Shown here: positions 1-8,673 of the stretch, piece by piece
Layout of the letters: the number at the start of each line of letters is the position of its first letter
Position numbering within the stretch: the first letter of the stretch is position 1
Source of the DNA: Paludibacter sp.
Lineage (GTDB): Bacteria > Bacteroidota > Bacteroidia > Bacteroidales > Paludibacteraceae
DNA length: 40,565 nt
Reading direction: 5' to 3'
NCBI GenBank assembly: GCA_029973975.1
Contig: JARKQF010000084.1
Span: 1-40,565 of the forward strand
Made by a program: the position numbers and the translations under genes
Notes under the pieces: generated by a model
What the model was told of the DNA's origin: nothing
Seen by the model: only the letters and a program-made list of their open reading frames with translations
The model's database searches: none

Positions 1-626
1 GTTGCTTTCCAGTATTCAAAGTTAACCAAATGACGACTATCAGCATCGGCAGTGTAAACGGTATTGGCAGTCAGAGCATATATTTTATTGTTGTAAATAG
101 TTGTTGATAATACTTTCACTTCTGTTGAATTAGGTCCGATGATATATGTATCTGCAATTTCTTTTTTAGCCATATTGACTAACATAATTCCAAAATCACA
201 GGATAAATAAGCAAAATCACCGGTGAAGTACACTTCATTAACACCTTTACTTGTGCTCATCTGCTTGTTGCGTAAGTCTGGGATATTATTTACACCAGAT
301 GAATGCATGATGTCAATATTCCCGTTTTGATAAATAATCAATAGTTGGTTATTTGTATTGTCAAATTCAATTTTGACGATATTGGCATCACTTAATCCGC
401 TTATTTTACTGTAATACTGTTTATCCTCAGGATCCTCTTTATTTATAGAGAACAAGGCCCCATCACTTACTGCATATATATTGTTGGATGACTGTGCTAT
501 CTGGGTAACATTATTATAAGCCAGATGAGTTCTCCATTTCCCCATAGCGATAGGTTGAGCGGTCTGGCCCGATACAACAACGACAAACAAACTGACTATC
601 GCCGTAAATAATACTCTTTTCATCAT
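1..626 (-). CDS. porZ: PorZ-like type IX secretion system protein, N-terminal part (3' end beyond window)
   Basis: Reading leftward from an ATG at 626, 208 codons are open to the window edge. Residues 1-24 form a signal peptide (MMKRV, hydrophobic core, then SGQTAQ). The mature part opens with [12 protein letters not shown] and continues with short repeats such as [14 protein letters not shown] and [12 protein letters not shown], the blade pattern of a beta-propeller. This matches the first propeller of PorZ, a cell-surface T9SS component that in Porphyromonas works with the sortase PorU in attaching cargo to anionic LPS. The start overlaps the rdgB stop in an ATGATG context (4 or 1 bp depending on which ATG is used), so translation is probably coupled to rdgB. 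The second propeller and C-terminal domain lie outside the window, so a generic propeller protein cannot be fully excluded. Confidence 0.8.
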   Translation of the reverse strand, partial: MMKRVLFTAIVSLFVVVVSGQTAQPIAMGKWRTHLAYNNVTQIAQSSNNIYAVSDGALFSINKEDPEDKQYYSKISGLSDANIVKIEFDNTNNQLLIIYQNGNIDIMHSSGVNNIPDLRNKQMSTSKGVNEVYFTGDFAYLSCDFGIMLVNMAKKEIADTYIIGPNSTEVKVLSTTIYNNKIYALTANTVYTADADSRHLVNFEYWKA

Positions 627-1204
627 ATCGATTGATTCAAATATTTTTTTAGTTCATTTATAGCTAACGCTCTGTGACTGATTTTATTTTTCAGTTCGCT
701 GCCAAGTTCTGCAAAAGTTTGTGAAAAACCATCCGGAATAAAAACAGGGTCGTAACCGAAACCAGCATTTCCAGCCGGAGATGTGGTAATATGTCCTTTT
801 ATAATTCCTTCGAAATAATTTATTTGCCCTTTTTCTATTAATGCGACTACCGTTCTGAATTGTGCTTTTCGATTTTCTTTACCCTCTAATTCAGACAAAA
901 GTTTTTGCATGTTTTTTACTGCATCTTGCTCTTCTCCTGCGTATCGGGCTGAATATACGCCGGGACGGCCATCAAGGGCTTCGACTTCCAGGCCTGTATC
1001 ATCAGCGAAACAATCATATCCGTACTTATCATAAATATGGCGTGCTTTCAGTAAGGCATTTCCTTCCAGCGTGTCGGCTGTTTCAGGGATTTCGTCAAAG
1101 CAATTGATTTCTTTCAGGCTTAATATTGATACTGAGCCGAGAGAAACATCCTTTACTTCTTCCAGTTTATGTTTGTTATTTGTAGCAAAAACTAATTTTC
1201 TCAT
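623..1204 (-). CDS. rdgB: XTP/dITP pyrophosphatase (RdgB/HAM1 family)
   Basis: This 193-aa protein has the usual length and motifs of the non-canonical purine NTP pyrophosphatase, which hydrolyses ITP, dITP and XTP to monophosphates and keeps deaminated purines out of nucleic acids. Visible motifs are [10 protein letters not shown] near the N-terminus (substrate phosphate contacts), [12 protein letters not shown] at 66-77 with the catalytic aspartate at 69, GFGYDPVF at 148-155 and ISHRALA at 176-182. It is cytoplasmic. A TAnnTTTG element lies 25 nt upstream of the ATG. It is the first gene of a minus-strand pair with porZ, whose start codon overlaps its TGA. Family assignment is very secure. 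Confidence 0.97.
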   Translation of the reverse strand: MRKLVFATNNKHKLEEVKDVSLGSVSILSLKEINCFDEIPETADTLEGNALLKARHIYDKYGYDCFADDTGLEVEALDGRPGVYSARYAGEEQDAVKNMQKLLSELEGKENRKAQFRTVVALIEKGQINYFEGIIKGHITTSPAGNAGFGYDPVFIPDGFSQTFAELGSELKNKISHRALAINELKKYLNQSI

Positions 1205-1228
1205 ATCTTAATGTAAATCAACAAACTG

Positions 1229-1236
1229 CAAAGATA
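1229..1236 (-). promoter_or_regulatory. Bacteroidota -7 element for rdgB-porZ
   Basis: The minus strand reads TATCTTTG here, an exact match to the Bacteroidota sigma-ABfr -7 consensus TAnnTTTG, followed by C. Transcription would start near 1224, leaving a leader of about 20 nt before the rdgB ATG. No clear -33 TTTG partner was picked out. Confidence 0.6.
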
Positions 1237-1409
1237 ATTATTTTCATGAAACCACATGACAGAATTAAATCAATTTTGACAGCCTGGAAATGATTTATCC
1301 AGTCATGTGAGTTCCGTGAAACAATATAAAAAAAGTAAAAACAGATGAATAATTATCGTTAATGTGAGGGAATCATAGCATACATATCGTTAGCAATGAT
1401 AAAAAATGT

Positions 1410-1417
1410 TATTTTTG
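1410..1417 (+). promoter_or_regulatory. Bacteroidota -7 element for the SNF transporter
   Basis: TATTTTTG matches TAnnTTTG exactly, 67 nt upstream of the transporter ATG at 1485. It is in the rdgB/transporter divergent spacer (1205-1484), which otherwise holds only AT-rich sequence. Confidence 0.55.
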
Positions 1418-1484
1418 TCGGCATATCAGGATATTTAAATGCAAGATGTTTAAAATGCCCTTTGGGGGTTAAATTGATTAAAAA

Positions 1485-2852
1485 ATGTCGAAAGAACAGA
1501 GAATAAACTTCAGTAGTAAACTCGCAGTTGTTGCTGCGGCGGCAGGCTCTGCTGTTGGTCTTGGAAATATATGGCGATTCCCCTACGAACTTGGCCAATA
1601 TGGAGGTGCAGCATTTTTAATTATATATGTTCTTTTCGTGGTACTGCTTGGTATGCCGATTATGTTGTCGGAATTTATTATTGGCAGGATGGGGCAAAGT
1701 GATACTGTAGGTTCATTCAGGAAACTTGCCCCTGGAGGAAAGTGGTGGATTATTGGTATAATGGGAGTTATTACTTCTTTCCTGATTTTAGGGTTTTATT
1801 CTGTTGTTGCAGGGTGGACGATGGAGTATATATATCAGGCAATTGCCAATCAGTTTGTCAGCAAAGATACAGCCACACTGACACAGGTTTTTGTGGATTT
1901 CAGTACAGATACCTTTCGCCCGATTATCTGGTTGATTGTATTTATAATAATTTCAGCTGGAATTATCATGTTGGGCGTGAAAGACGGAATCGAGAAAAGC
2001 ACTAAATTTTTAATGCCTTTGCTTGTGATTATTATTATTGCCCTCGGAATCCGGGCAGTTACTTTACCTGGTGGAAGTGAAGGTCTTAGATTCCTTTTTC
2101 AGCCGGATTTCAGTAAAATTACATCGGGAGTGGTGTTGAGTGCGATGGGGCAAGCGTTTTTTTCCCTGAGCCTGGGAATGGGATGTATGATAACCTATGG
2201 TTCATATATCAGTAAAAAGAATCATCTCTCTCACACGGTAGTTGAAGTAACAATGATGGATACCCTGATTGCCGTTTTGGCTGCAGTAGCCATATTTCCT
2301 GCAGTATTTTCTTTGGGTATCAATCCGGGTTTTGGACCGGAACTGGTTTTCATTACTTTACCTAATGTTTTCGCGCAAATGCCAGGAGGTTATATCTGGT
2401 CAATTTTGTTCTTTATTTTGCTGTGTGTTGCAGCATTGACTTCTGTAATTTCACTCATGGAAGTTATTGTTGCTTATCTTGTCGAAGAAATAAAACTGAA
2501 AAGAATGACTGCAACCATTTTGGTAACCATCATCATTTTGATATTGGGAGTACTTGCTTCTTTATCTATTGGTGTGTGGAAAGAAGTGAAAATATTCAAT
2601 ATGGGCTTCTTTGATTTATTTGACAGCATCACTTCTAAAATATTCATGCCACTTGGCGGATTGCTGATTTCTGTTTTTACCGGCTGGGTATTAAGCAAGA
2701 AAAGTATAAGAGAAGAACTCAGTACACATGGAAAATTTCCAACAAGATATTATAATGCATTTATATTTTTGGTAAGATATATTACTCCCATTTGTATTTC
2801 GCTTGTATTGTTAAATCAGCTGGGCCTGGGCAAGTGGCTCGGATTATCCTGA
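1485..2852 (+). CDS. Sodium-dependent transporter, neurotransmitter:sodium symporter (SNF/LeuT) family
   Basis: The 455-aa protein is hydrophobic throughout, with about 11-12 predicted membrane segments. Its start carries the LeuT-type signature: AAAAGSAVGLGNIWRFPY at about 17-34, followed by GGAAFLIIY in TM1-TM2, which forms part of the sodium and substrate site. LGVKDGIEK and the LSLGMGCMITYGSY stretch (TM6 region) are also typical of bacterial NSS proteins. It should import an amino acid or related compound with Na+ across the inner membrane; the substrate cannot be read from sequence. It heads a tight plus-strand run: the next gene starts 5 nt after its TGA. The start codon (AAAAAATGTCGAAAG) gives the expected short cytoplasmic N-terminus. 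Confidence 0.92.
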   Translation: MSKEQRINFSSKLAVVAAAAGSAVGLGNIWRFPYELGQYGGAAFLIIYVLFVVLLGMPIMLSEFIIGRMGQSDTVGSFRKLAPGGKWWIIGIMGVITSFLILGFYSVVAGWTMEYIYQAIANQFVSKDTATLTQVFVDFSTDTFRPIIWLIVFIIISAGIIMLGVKDGIEKSTKFLMPLLVIIIIALGIRAVTLPGGSEGLRFLFQPDFSKITSGVVLSAMGQAFFSLSLGMGCMITYGSYISKKNHLSHTVVEVTMMDTLIAVLAAVAIFPAVFSLGINPGFGPELVFITLPNVFAQMPGGYIWSILFFILLCVAALTSVISLMEVIVAYLVEEIKLKRMTATILVTIIILILGVLASLSIGVWKEVKIFNMGFFDLFDSITSKIFMPLGGLLISVFTGWVLSKKSIREELSTHGKFPTRYYNAFIFLVRYITPICISLVLLNQLGLGKWLGLS

Positions 2853-2857
2853 TAAAT

Positions 2858-3706
2858 ATGAGAAAAATTATTGTTCTGTTTAGTCTGGTGTGTATCGTCT
2901 TATCCTCCGATGCACAGATGGCCGGGAAAGAGCCGGTTGCTTTGACCAACGTGTCGCATCATGCAGGCATGTCTGTGGTAGAACTTGTTGATCCTTATCT
3001 ATCTATATTGAATTATAATGGTTTAGGATTGAGATTTGAATACACCGAAACCCGTTATTTTAAGCCGGCTAATCCGAAATTTATTGCTTATAGTCGGTTA
3101 ACCGGATTAGGCGCTGCAGTAAAAAATCCGCAGGCAACCGCAGGCATAACTTATGTGGGAGGGAACGCAGCCTGGGGTGTTTTATACGAATATCGAGATA
3201 TTAGTAACCTGATTTTTCATGCCGGAGGCAATATGGATGTTGATTTCGCATATAAAATGAATTCAAGGAATGTTAATAATCCGGTTAATATCGATTTGGC
3301 AACAAACCTGAATGCCATGTTAGGTATTAGATATAACTATGCAACCAAAAAGAGAATACTCAAATTAAAAGCAAATCTTGAATTTCCGCTGATCGGATAT
3401 ATGTTTGTTCCTTATCCCGGATTAACTTATTATGAAATGTATTCTTCCGGAGCCTATGGTGAGGCAATCCATTTTTCATCTTTGCATAACAAACAGGGTC
3501 TAAAAGAGGAAATATCGATTGATGTTCCTTTTAAAAAGTCGACCTGCTCGTTTGGCGTCCGTATGCACCAGTTAAAATATCAGGCAGGAGATCAGCCCTA
3601 TCGCTTTAATGAGTTTTCAATTTTTGTCGGAATTAATTACGATATCCTTCGCTTTTCCGGCAGAAGAGTAAAAATACCGGAACATTATGTCAGTCCGGGA
3701 AATTAA
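2858..3706 (+). CDS. Predicted secreted or outer-membrane beta-rich protein (DUF3316-like)
   Basis: The 282-aa product starts with a signal peptide (MRKIIVLFSLVCIVLSSDAQ, cleavage likely after DAQ). I place the start at ATG 2858 because the open frame extending upstream lies inside the transporter gene. The mature protein is rich in alternating polar/aromatic strands (GLRFEYTETRYF, AAWGVLYEYRD, FSIFVGINYDILRF), consistent with a small outer-membrane barrel. It resembles Bacteroidota proteins annotated DUF3316, but that is recalled and was not tested. No enzymatic motif is visible. It lies 5 nt after the symporter and 17 nt before the S41 lipoprotein, so the three are probably co-transcribed, with an envelope-related role. 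Confidence 0.7.
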   Translation: MRKIIVLFSLVCIVLSSDAQMAGKEPVALTNVSHHAGMSVVELVDPYLSILNYNGLGLRFEYTETRYFKPANPKFIAYSRLTGLGAAVKNPQATAGITYVGGNAAWGVLYEYRDISNLIFHAGGNMDVDFAYKMNSRNVNNPVNIDLATNLNAMLGIRYNYATKKRILKLKANLEFPLIGYMFVPYPGLTYYEMYSSGAYGEAIHFSSLHNKQGLKEEISIDVPFKKSTCSFGVRMHQLKYQAGDQPYRFNEFSIFVGINYDILRFSGRRVKIPEHYVSPGN

Positions 3707-3723
3707 CTTCAGGAATTAAGTAT

Positions 3724-4743
3724 ATGAGAACAAAGAATTTATTACCCGTTGTTTTGTTGATAGGAATGAGTTCCTGCATCGATGACCTGAATATCCCGCT
3801 CAACACCTATCGAGGCAATTTTGAAACTTTGTGGACAATTGTGGATACCCGTTATTGTTATCTTGATCTTAAAAAAATAAACTGGGATTCTGTTTATACT
3901 GTTTATGAAGGCCGGTTAGTGAATGATACGGTTGATGAAATTACCTTTTTCGATGCAATGGCTGAAATGCTGGCAGAGTTAAAAGACGGACATGTTAATC
4001 TGTATTCTTCATTTGACAGGAGCAGGTATTGGAATTGGTTTACAGATTACCCGACCAATTTTAACGAATCTCTGATTTTTAACGAGAATTATCTGAGCAA
4101 TGACTACAGAAGTGTTAATGGATTGAGATATAAAAGTATAGCCGGAGGTAAAGTCGGTTATATATACTATGAAAGTTTTGGGAGCGGATTCTCTGATGCC
4201 AATATGAGTTACATTTTTCAGCAATTTGTATCCTGTGAGAACGGATTGATTATAGATGTCAGGAATAACGGAGGTGGTTCTGCCGATTTATCCGGAAGAT
4301 TAGCATCCTACTTTTTCGAGCGGGATACAGTAAATATGTATTTACAACATAAAAATGGGCCTGGTCATAATGATTTTTCGGAACCTGTGCCTATGAAAAC
4401 ACCTGCACATAAAACGATTCGATGGACAAGGCCGGTTGTTGTGTTGGCAAACAGGGCATCATATAGTGCGACCAACTTATTTGTAAGCAGAATGAGAGAT
4501 GCTCCGCAGACAATTATTATGGGAGATAAATCCGGTGGAGGCGGAGGGATGCCGCTTTCCAATGAATTACCGAATGGATGGATGGTACGTTTTTCTGCCA
4601 GCCCTATGTATGACGGAAGTATGCAGCACATCGAGTTTGGAATTGATCCGGATATCAAGGTCGATTTGGATTCGGCTGATGTAGCAAAGGGAGAGGATAC
4701 GTTGATTGAACGAGCTGTAAGCTACTTGATTAATGGAAATTAA
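3724..4743 (+). CDS. S41-family (tail-specific/CtpA-like) peptidase lipoprotein
   Basis: The 339-aa protein begins with a lipoprotein signal, hydrophobic core then MSSC with Cys18 as the probable lipidation site. Residues about 30-105 are a helical N-terminal region (ETLWTIVDTRYC, LAELKDGHVNLY) typical of S41 proteins lacking a clear PDZ domain. The S41 core follows: GKVGYIYYESF, then GLIIDVRNNGGGSAD at about 174-188, then ANRASYSATNLF, where Ser248 is the expected nucleophile. The catalytic lysine would lie about 25 residues further on, near MGDKSGGGGGMP (K at about 268), so the dyad looks intact. It probably acts on the periplasmic side of a membrane. Substrate unknown. It is the last gene of the run starting at 1485 and is followed 5 nt later by a long palindromic repeat. 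Confidence 0.87.
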   Translation: MRTKNLLPVVLLIGMSSCIDDLNIPLNTYRGNFETLWTIVDTRYCYLDLKKINWDSVYTVYEGRLVNDTVDEITFFDAMAEMLAELKDGHVNLYSSFDRSRYWNWFTDYPTNFNESLIFNENYLSNDYRSVNGLRYKSIAGGKVGYIYYESFGSGFSDANMSYIFQQFVSCENGLIIDVRNNGGGSADLSGRLASYFFERDTVNMYLQHKNGPGHNDFSEPVPMKTPAHKTIRWTRPVVVLANRASYSATNLFVSRMRDAPQTIIMGDKSGGGGGMPLSNELPNGWMVRFSASPMYDGSMQHIEFGIDPDIKVDLDSADVAKGEDTLIERAVSYLINGN

Positions 4744-4747
4744 TAAT

Positions 4748-4897
4748 AACCACAAAAGGCACAAAAGAAAGACTGAGGAAACACAAAAGAACTAATAGCG
4801 AATAGTGATGAAAAAAAACCTCTATTAATTCTTAATTTATAATTTTTGATTTTCACTTTTGTGTTTCCTCAGTCTTTCTTTTGTGCCTTTTGTGTTT
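4748..4897. repeat. Long palindromic repeat, copy 1 (38-bp perfect arms, 68-nt loop)
   Basis: The left arm 4748-4788 and right arm 4857-4897 are reverse complements over 41 positions with one mismatch; 4751-4788 pairs perfectly with 4857-4894 (38 bp). The arms are built from CACAAAAGGCACAAAAG-like units. The AT-rich middle contains CCTCTATTAATTCTTAATTT. The segment 4804-4863 is 59/60 identical to 8736-8795 in copy 2. No open reading frame or target-site duplication is evident, so this looks like a non-autonomous dispersed element. It fills the gap between the S41 gene and the SpoU gene almost completely. Confidence 0.93.
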
Positions 4898-4909
4898 CAA
4901 AAACAAAAA

Positions 4910-5452
4910 ATGAGAAAACTTAAAATAACAGAATTAAATCGGTTAACGCCGGACGAATTTCAGCAAGAAACAAAAACCCCGTTGGTGGTCGTGCTGGACC
5001 ATGTGAGGAGCCTGCACAATGTTGGTTCGGTATTCCGGACCGGAGATGCTTTTTTAATTGAGTCGATTTACTTGTGTGGTATCACCTCAACTCCTCCTCA
5101 CCCTGAAATTCATAAAACAGCATTAGGAGCAGAAGATACGGTAAGCTGGACTTATTTTGAGGACACCTGTGATGCCGTTGAAAAACTTAAAGCAAATGGT
5201 TATAGAGTCCTGGCTATTGAACAGGCTGAAGGAAGTATCTTGCTGCAGAATTTAGTGCTTGATAGAAATCAAAAGGTTGCTGTGGTGTTTGGTAATGAAG
5301 TGAAGGGAGTACAACAAAAAGTTATTGATTTATGTGATGCCTGTATCGAGATTCCGCAATACGGAACCAAACACTCGTTGAATGTGAGTGTGACAGGAGG
5401 CATTGTTATTTGGGAATTGTTTAAAAAATTACGTCATGGACTGGAGAGATAA
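4910..5452 (+). CDS. SpoU/TrmH-family RNA 2'-O-methyltransferase
   Basis: The 180-aa protein is a minimal SPOUT methyltransferase that should use S-adenosylmethionine to 2'-O-methylate tRNA or rRNA. The three SpoU motifs are present: HVRSLHNVGSVFRTGDAF at 31-48 (Asn37, Arg43), VVFGNEVKGV at 125-134, and IPQYGTKHSLNVSVTGG at 148-164, which forms the trefoil-knot AdoMet pocket. There is no N-terminal RNA-binding extension, so the target is uncertain. I use ATG 4910 (MRKLKITELN); the 17 extra in-frame codons upstream are simply the right arm of the palindromic repeat being read through. The next gene overlaps its 3' end by 17 nt. Confidence 0.9.
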   Translation: MRKLKITELNRLTPDEFQQETKTPLVVVLDHVRSLHNVGSVFRTGDAFLIESIYLCGITSTPPHPEIHKTALGAEDTVSWTYFEDTCDAVEKLKANGYRVLAIEQAEGSILLQNLVLDRNQKVAVVFGNEVKGVQQKVIDLCDACIEIPQYGTKHSLNVSVTGGIVIWELFKKLRHGLER

Positions 5453-5810
5453 GTTAAATGCAATGAAACAGGATTTACCTGAAGGAGAAGAAATACCTGT
5501 TGTGACTGAACCTGTGAAAAAACGTCAACAAGAACCTTTGCGTGTCGAGTTGGATAAGCGTAACGGCAAACCAGCGACTATTATTTCTCAATTTGAAGGA
5601 ACTGAAGATGAATTGAAAGAATTAGCAAAAACGCTGAAGGTTAGATGCAGTTCAGGTGGCTCTTCCCGTGACGGAGAGATATTAATACAGGGAGATTTCC
5701 GTGAAAAAATAGCCGGGCTCCTTTTGGAACTCGGCTACAAAATAAAACGCATTAACTTTCCTACACCTCCCACTGCTCCAAAGAATCAATCAGGTCATCG
5801 AAAGTTTTGA
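5436..5810 (+). CDS. SUI1/eIF1-like translation initiation factor (YciH family)
   Basis: The 124-aa protein starts at MDWRDKLNAM, which fits the N-terminus I recall for Bacteroidota YciH-type proteins. A polar linker precedes the SUI1 domain at about 36-106: LDKRNGKPATIISQFEG, LAKTLKVRCSSGGSSRDG (the basic/glycine loop) and EILIQGDFREKIAGLLLELG. The family is related to eukaryotic eIF1 and is thought to act on the ribosome during start selection, though its bacterial role is poorly defined. It overlaps the SpoU gene by 17 nt, so coupling is likely. Unusually, residues 109-124 (TPPTAPKNQSGHRKF region) extend past the domain and lie entirely antisense to the end of korB, giving a 50-bp convergent overlap. 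Confidence 0.88.
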   Translation: MDWRDKLNAMKQDLPEGEEIPVVTEPVKKRQQEPLRVELDKRNGKPATIISQFEGTEDELKELAKTLKVRCSSGGSSRDGEILIQGDFREKIAGLLLELGYKIKRINFPTPPTAPKNQSGHRKF

Positions 5811-6789
5811 TACTTGATTTTTCCTGTTCTTTGGCGATTTGGTTGATAATGGCATCATTATAGGTTTCAGCAGGAACATCCCTGATAACACCGAGTGCAA
5901 TGGGGAAATCCGGACCTTCCATGTAAATGAGTTTCAGGTGGAGTGTCGGATCCTGAGTTTTTGCATCGTGAGTCAGAATATCATTTTCGGTAATACCGTT
6001 TTCGCCGATGGTAACTACTTTCAGGTTGAAACCATCAAGAACAAGCCCCTTGTTTCTCTCTTTTCCAAAGATCATTTTCTGACCGTGCTCCAATACGATG
6101 ATTCTGTCTTCACGCGACGTTTTTTCTGAAAGCCATCCGTGGGCACCATCATTGAAGATAATGCAGTTCACGAGACATTCAACCACTGAGGTGCCTTTGT
6201 GTTGTGCGGCAGCCATCATGGTCATTTGGGATGATTTGAGATCGACATCCAACACCCTTCCGAAGAAAGACCCTCTGGCTCCGATTGTTAATTCTCCCGG
6301 ACGGAATGATTGTTCTACAGTGCCGTATGGAGATGATTTGGTTTTAAATCCTTTAGGTGTTGTCGGTGAAAACTGACCTTTTGTTAACCCGTAAATCTGG
6401 TTGTTGAAAATCAGCACATTGATATCTATGTTACGGCGCACGCTGTGGATAAAATGATTTCCTCCGATAGCCAGACAGTCTCCGTCGCCGGTGATCTGCC
6501 AAACCGTCAGATCCGGATTTGCAACTTTCACACCAGTGGCCACCGCAGCACCACGGCCGTGGATGGTATGAAAGCCATAACCGCTGATGTAATAAGGCAG
6601 GCGAGACGAACATCCGATGCCAGATATTACAGCCGTATTAGCAGGAGATACGCCTAATTCAGCCATCACCTTCTGAAGTGAGGATAAAATCGCGTAGTCA
6701 CCACAAGCAGGGCACCAGCGCACATACTGATCGCTTTTAAAATCTTTGGCCGTATATTGAATTTCCTGATTTTTCTGAATTGTTTCCAT
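5761..6789 (-). CDS. korB: 2-oxoacid:ferredoxin oxidoreductase, beta subunit
   Basis: The 342-aa thiamine-diphosphate subunit has WCPACGD at 25-31, GHIG-equivalent region HTIHGRGAAVATG at 74-86, and the TPP/Mg motif GDGDCLAIGG at 101-110 closed by FNNQIYGLTKGQ at 128-139. This is the pattern of 2-oxoglutarate (or broader 2-oxoacid):ferredoxin oxidoreductase KorB. The complex oxidatively decarboxylates a 2-oxoacid to acyl-CoA, passing electrons to ferredoxin in the cytoplasm; it can also run reductively. It starts 6 nt after korA and is clearly co-transcribed with it. Its last 50 nt overlap the convergent SUI1 gene. The exact substrate (2-oxoglutarate, pyruvate or branched-chain) cannot be settled from sequence alone. 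Confidence 0.93.
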   Translation of the reverse strand: METIQKNQEIQYTAKDFKSDQYVRWCPACGDYAILSSLQKVMAELGVSPANTAVISGIGCSSRLPYYISGYGFHTIHGRGAAVATGVKVANPDLTVWQITGDGDCLAIGGNHFIHSVRRNIDINVLIFNNQIYGLTKGQFSPTTPKGFKTKSSPYGTVEQSFRPGELTIGARGSFFGRVLDVDLKSSQMTMMAAAQHKGTSVVECLVNCIIFNDGAHGWLSEKTSREDRIIVLEHGQKMIFGKERNKGLVLDGFNLKVVTIGENGITENDILTHDAKTQDPTLHLKLIYMEGPDFPIALGVIRDVPAETYNDAIINQIAKEQEKSSIKTFDDLIDSLEQWEV

Positions 6790-6795
6790 GATACA

Positions 6796-8640
6796 TTATT
6801 TTAAAAGTGAACTGATGTGGTCTTCCAGTTCAGAAGCAGAAAATGGCTGTCCCTGAACTTTGTTGTACTGAAGATATTCTCCCGGGACTTTTGTACGCAG
6901 AAACGAAGCGAACTGTCCGCTATTCAATTCACAAACAACCACTTTTTTATATTTCTGAATCACCTCTGCCGTATTTTTCGGGAGCGGATTGATGTAATTA
7001 AAATGTGCCAAAGCCACCTTTTTACCGTTCTTATTGATACTGTTGACAGCTGATATCAAATGACCGTGTGTAGAGCCCCAGCCAACAACCAATAAGTCGG
7101 CATCGGGATTTCCTTCTACTTTTACATCAGGGATTACGTTCGAAATATAATCGATTTTAGCCTGACGTGTATTCACCATTTTTTGGTGATTAACCGGATC
7201 TGTTGAAATGGCTCCTGAATCATAATCTTTTTCAAGACCACCGTTTCTTTGTTCAAATCCGGGTGTTCCCGGGATGGTCCAGTAACGCACTTTCGTTTCC
7301 GGATCGCGGGCAGTAACTTTCAGACCTTCCATACCGGGCTTTGCATAGTTAGGCTGAATTTGTTGTAAATCGGCTAATTTAGGTAATTTCCAAAGAGAGG
7401 AACCATTTCCGATGAAAGCGTCGGTAAGTAGAATTACCGGTGTCATGTGTTCCAAAGCAATTTTTGAAGCCATATAAGCATAATGGAAGCAATTCGCCGG
7501 AGTAGATGCGGCCATCACAACAACAGGGCTCTCTCCGTTTCTACCGTAGATAGCTTGTAACAAGTCCGTTTGTTCCGTTTTTGTAGGCAAGCCGGTTGAC
7601 GGTCCACCGCGCATTACGTCGACAACAACAATAGGGAGCTCCGCCATCACAGCCAGTCCGATTGCTTCTGTTTTCAGCGCCAATCCCGGTCCTGATGTAT
7701 TTGTAGCTGCCAGCGAGCCTGCAAATGAAGCTCCGAGTGCCGTGGTTATACCGGCAATTTCATCTTCTGCCTGTACCACTTTCACTCCCATATCTTTTCT
7801 GAGCGCCAACTCATGCATAATGTCCGAAGCCGGTGTAATAGGGTAGCTACCCAGAAACAATTCAAGACCTGCTTTTTTAGCAGCGGCTATCAGCCCCCAG
7901 GCAGTAGCCTTATTTCCGTTGATGCTGGTGTATTTACCTTTTGGAGTTTCCTCCGATTTGTCAACCAGATAGGTTGTTAAAGAAAGATGGATGTTATTAC
8001 CATAATTAAAACCATCAGTCAATACTTTCAGGTTAGCCTGCAAAATATCCGGTTTCTTTTTGAATTTATCAGTCAGGAAATGCATAGCCTGATCGATGGG
8101 GCGATTGAAAAGCCAACAAATCAGACCGAGCGCAAACATGTTTTTACTCCGCATAACGGTCTTATTATCCAGATCAAAATCTTTCAGACTATCCTGTGTT
8201 ACAGACGTGAGCGGTACCGGGACTAATTGTATTGTATCCGACATGCCAAGTTCCTCGAAAGGATTTTCGGTTTTAAATTCGGCCTTCTCCAAATCTCTTT
8301 TACCGAATGAATCCGCATCGAAAATAAGCACACCATGTTTTTTGAGACCTTTGGCATTCACTTTTAATGCAGCAGGATTCATGGCAACCATTACATCGGC
8401 ATCGTCGCCAGGTGTGTAGATTTTTCCTGACCCTAAATGCACCTGAAACCCTGAAACGCCTCCCAGCGTTCCCTGGGGTGCACGGATTTCAGAAGGAAAG
8501 TCAGGGAAAGTAGAAATTTCGTTCCCTAAAATCGCCGACAAGTTGGAAAATAATGTTCCGGTAAGTTGCATTCCATCACCCGAGTCGCCCGTGAAACGGA
8601 TTACAACGCTTTCCAGTTCGGTTGTTTTGTGTTTTTCCAT
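6796..8640 (-). CDS. korA: 2-oxoacid:ferredoxin oxidoreductase, fused gamma-alpha subunit
   Basis: This 614-aa protein combines the gamma domain (about 10-185; VIRFTGDSGDGMQLTG at 14-29 at the front) with the alpha pyrimidine-binding domain (from about 225; GNKATAWGLIAAAKKAG, then GSYPITPASDIMHEL). Other landmarks are QAEDEIAGITTALGASFAG and TNTSGPGLALKTEAIGLAVMAELP, typical of KorA from Bacteroidota and Archaea. It forms the catalytic complex with KorB; no separate ferredoxin-like delta subunit is encoded beside it, as usual for the two-subunit type. The gene lies downstream of asnS on the same strand, with palindromic repeat copy 2 filling the 217-nt gap. Confidence 0.93.
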   Translation of the reverse strand: MEKHKTTELESVVIRFTGDSGDGMQLTGTLFSNLSAILGNEISTFPDFPSEIRAPQGTLGGVSGFQVHLGSGKIYTPGDDADVMVAMNPAALKVNAKGLKKHGVLIFDADSFGKRDLEKAEFKTENPFEELGMSDTIQLVPVPLTSVTQDSLKDFDLDNKTVMRSKNMFALGLICWLFNRPIDQAMHFLTDKFKKKPDILQANLKVLTDGFNYGNNIHLSLTTYLVDKSEETPKGKYTSINGNKATAWGLIAAAKKAGLELFLGSYPITPASDIMHELALRKDMGVKVVQAEDEIAGITTALGASFAGSLAATNTSGPGLALKTEAIGLAVMAELPIVVVDVMRGGPSTGLPTKTEQTDLLQAIYGRNGESPVVVMAASTPANCFHYAYMASKIALEHMTPVILLTDAFIGNGSSLWKLPKLADLQQIQPNYAKPGMEGLKVTARDPETKVRYWTIPGTPGFEQRNGGLEKDYDSGAISTDPVNHQKMVNTRQAKIDYISNVIPDVKVEGNPDADLLVVGWGSTHGHLISAVNSINKNGKKVALAHFNYINPLPKNTAEVIQKYKKVVVCELNSGQFASFLRTKVPGEYLQYNKVQGQPFSASELEDHISSLLK

Positions 8641-8673
8641 ATCTATATTGGAATTTTAAATTTTAATTTTTTG

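Noticed and set aside
4859-4909. Upstream extension of the SpoU methyltransferase by 17 residues
   Set aside because: These codons are the right arm of the palindromic repeat; ATG 4910 gives the normal family N-terminus.
7250-7275. tRNA T-arm-like string GTTCAAATCC
   Set aside because: It lies inside the korA coding sequence and no cloverleaf can be built around it; similar strings in asnS were dismissed for the same reason.
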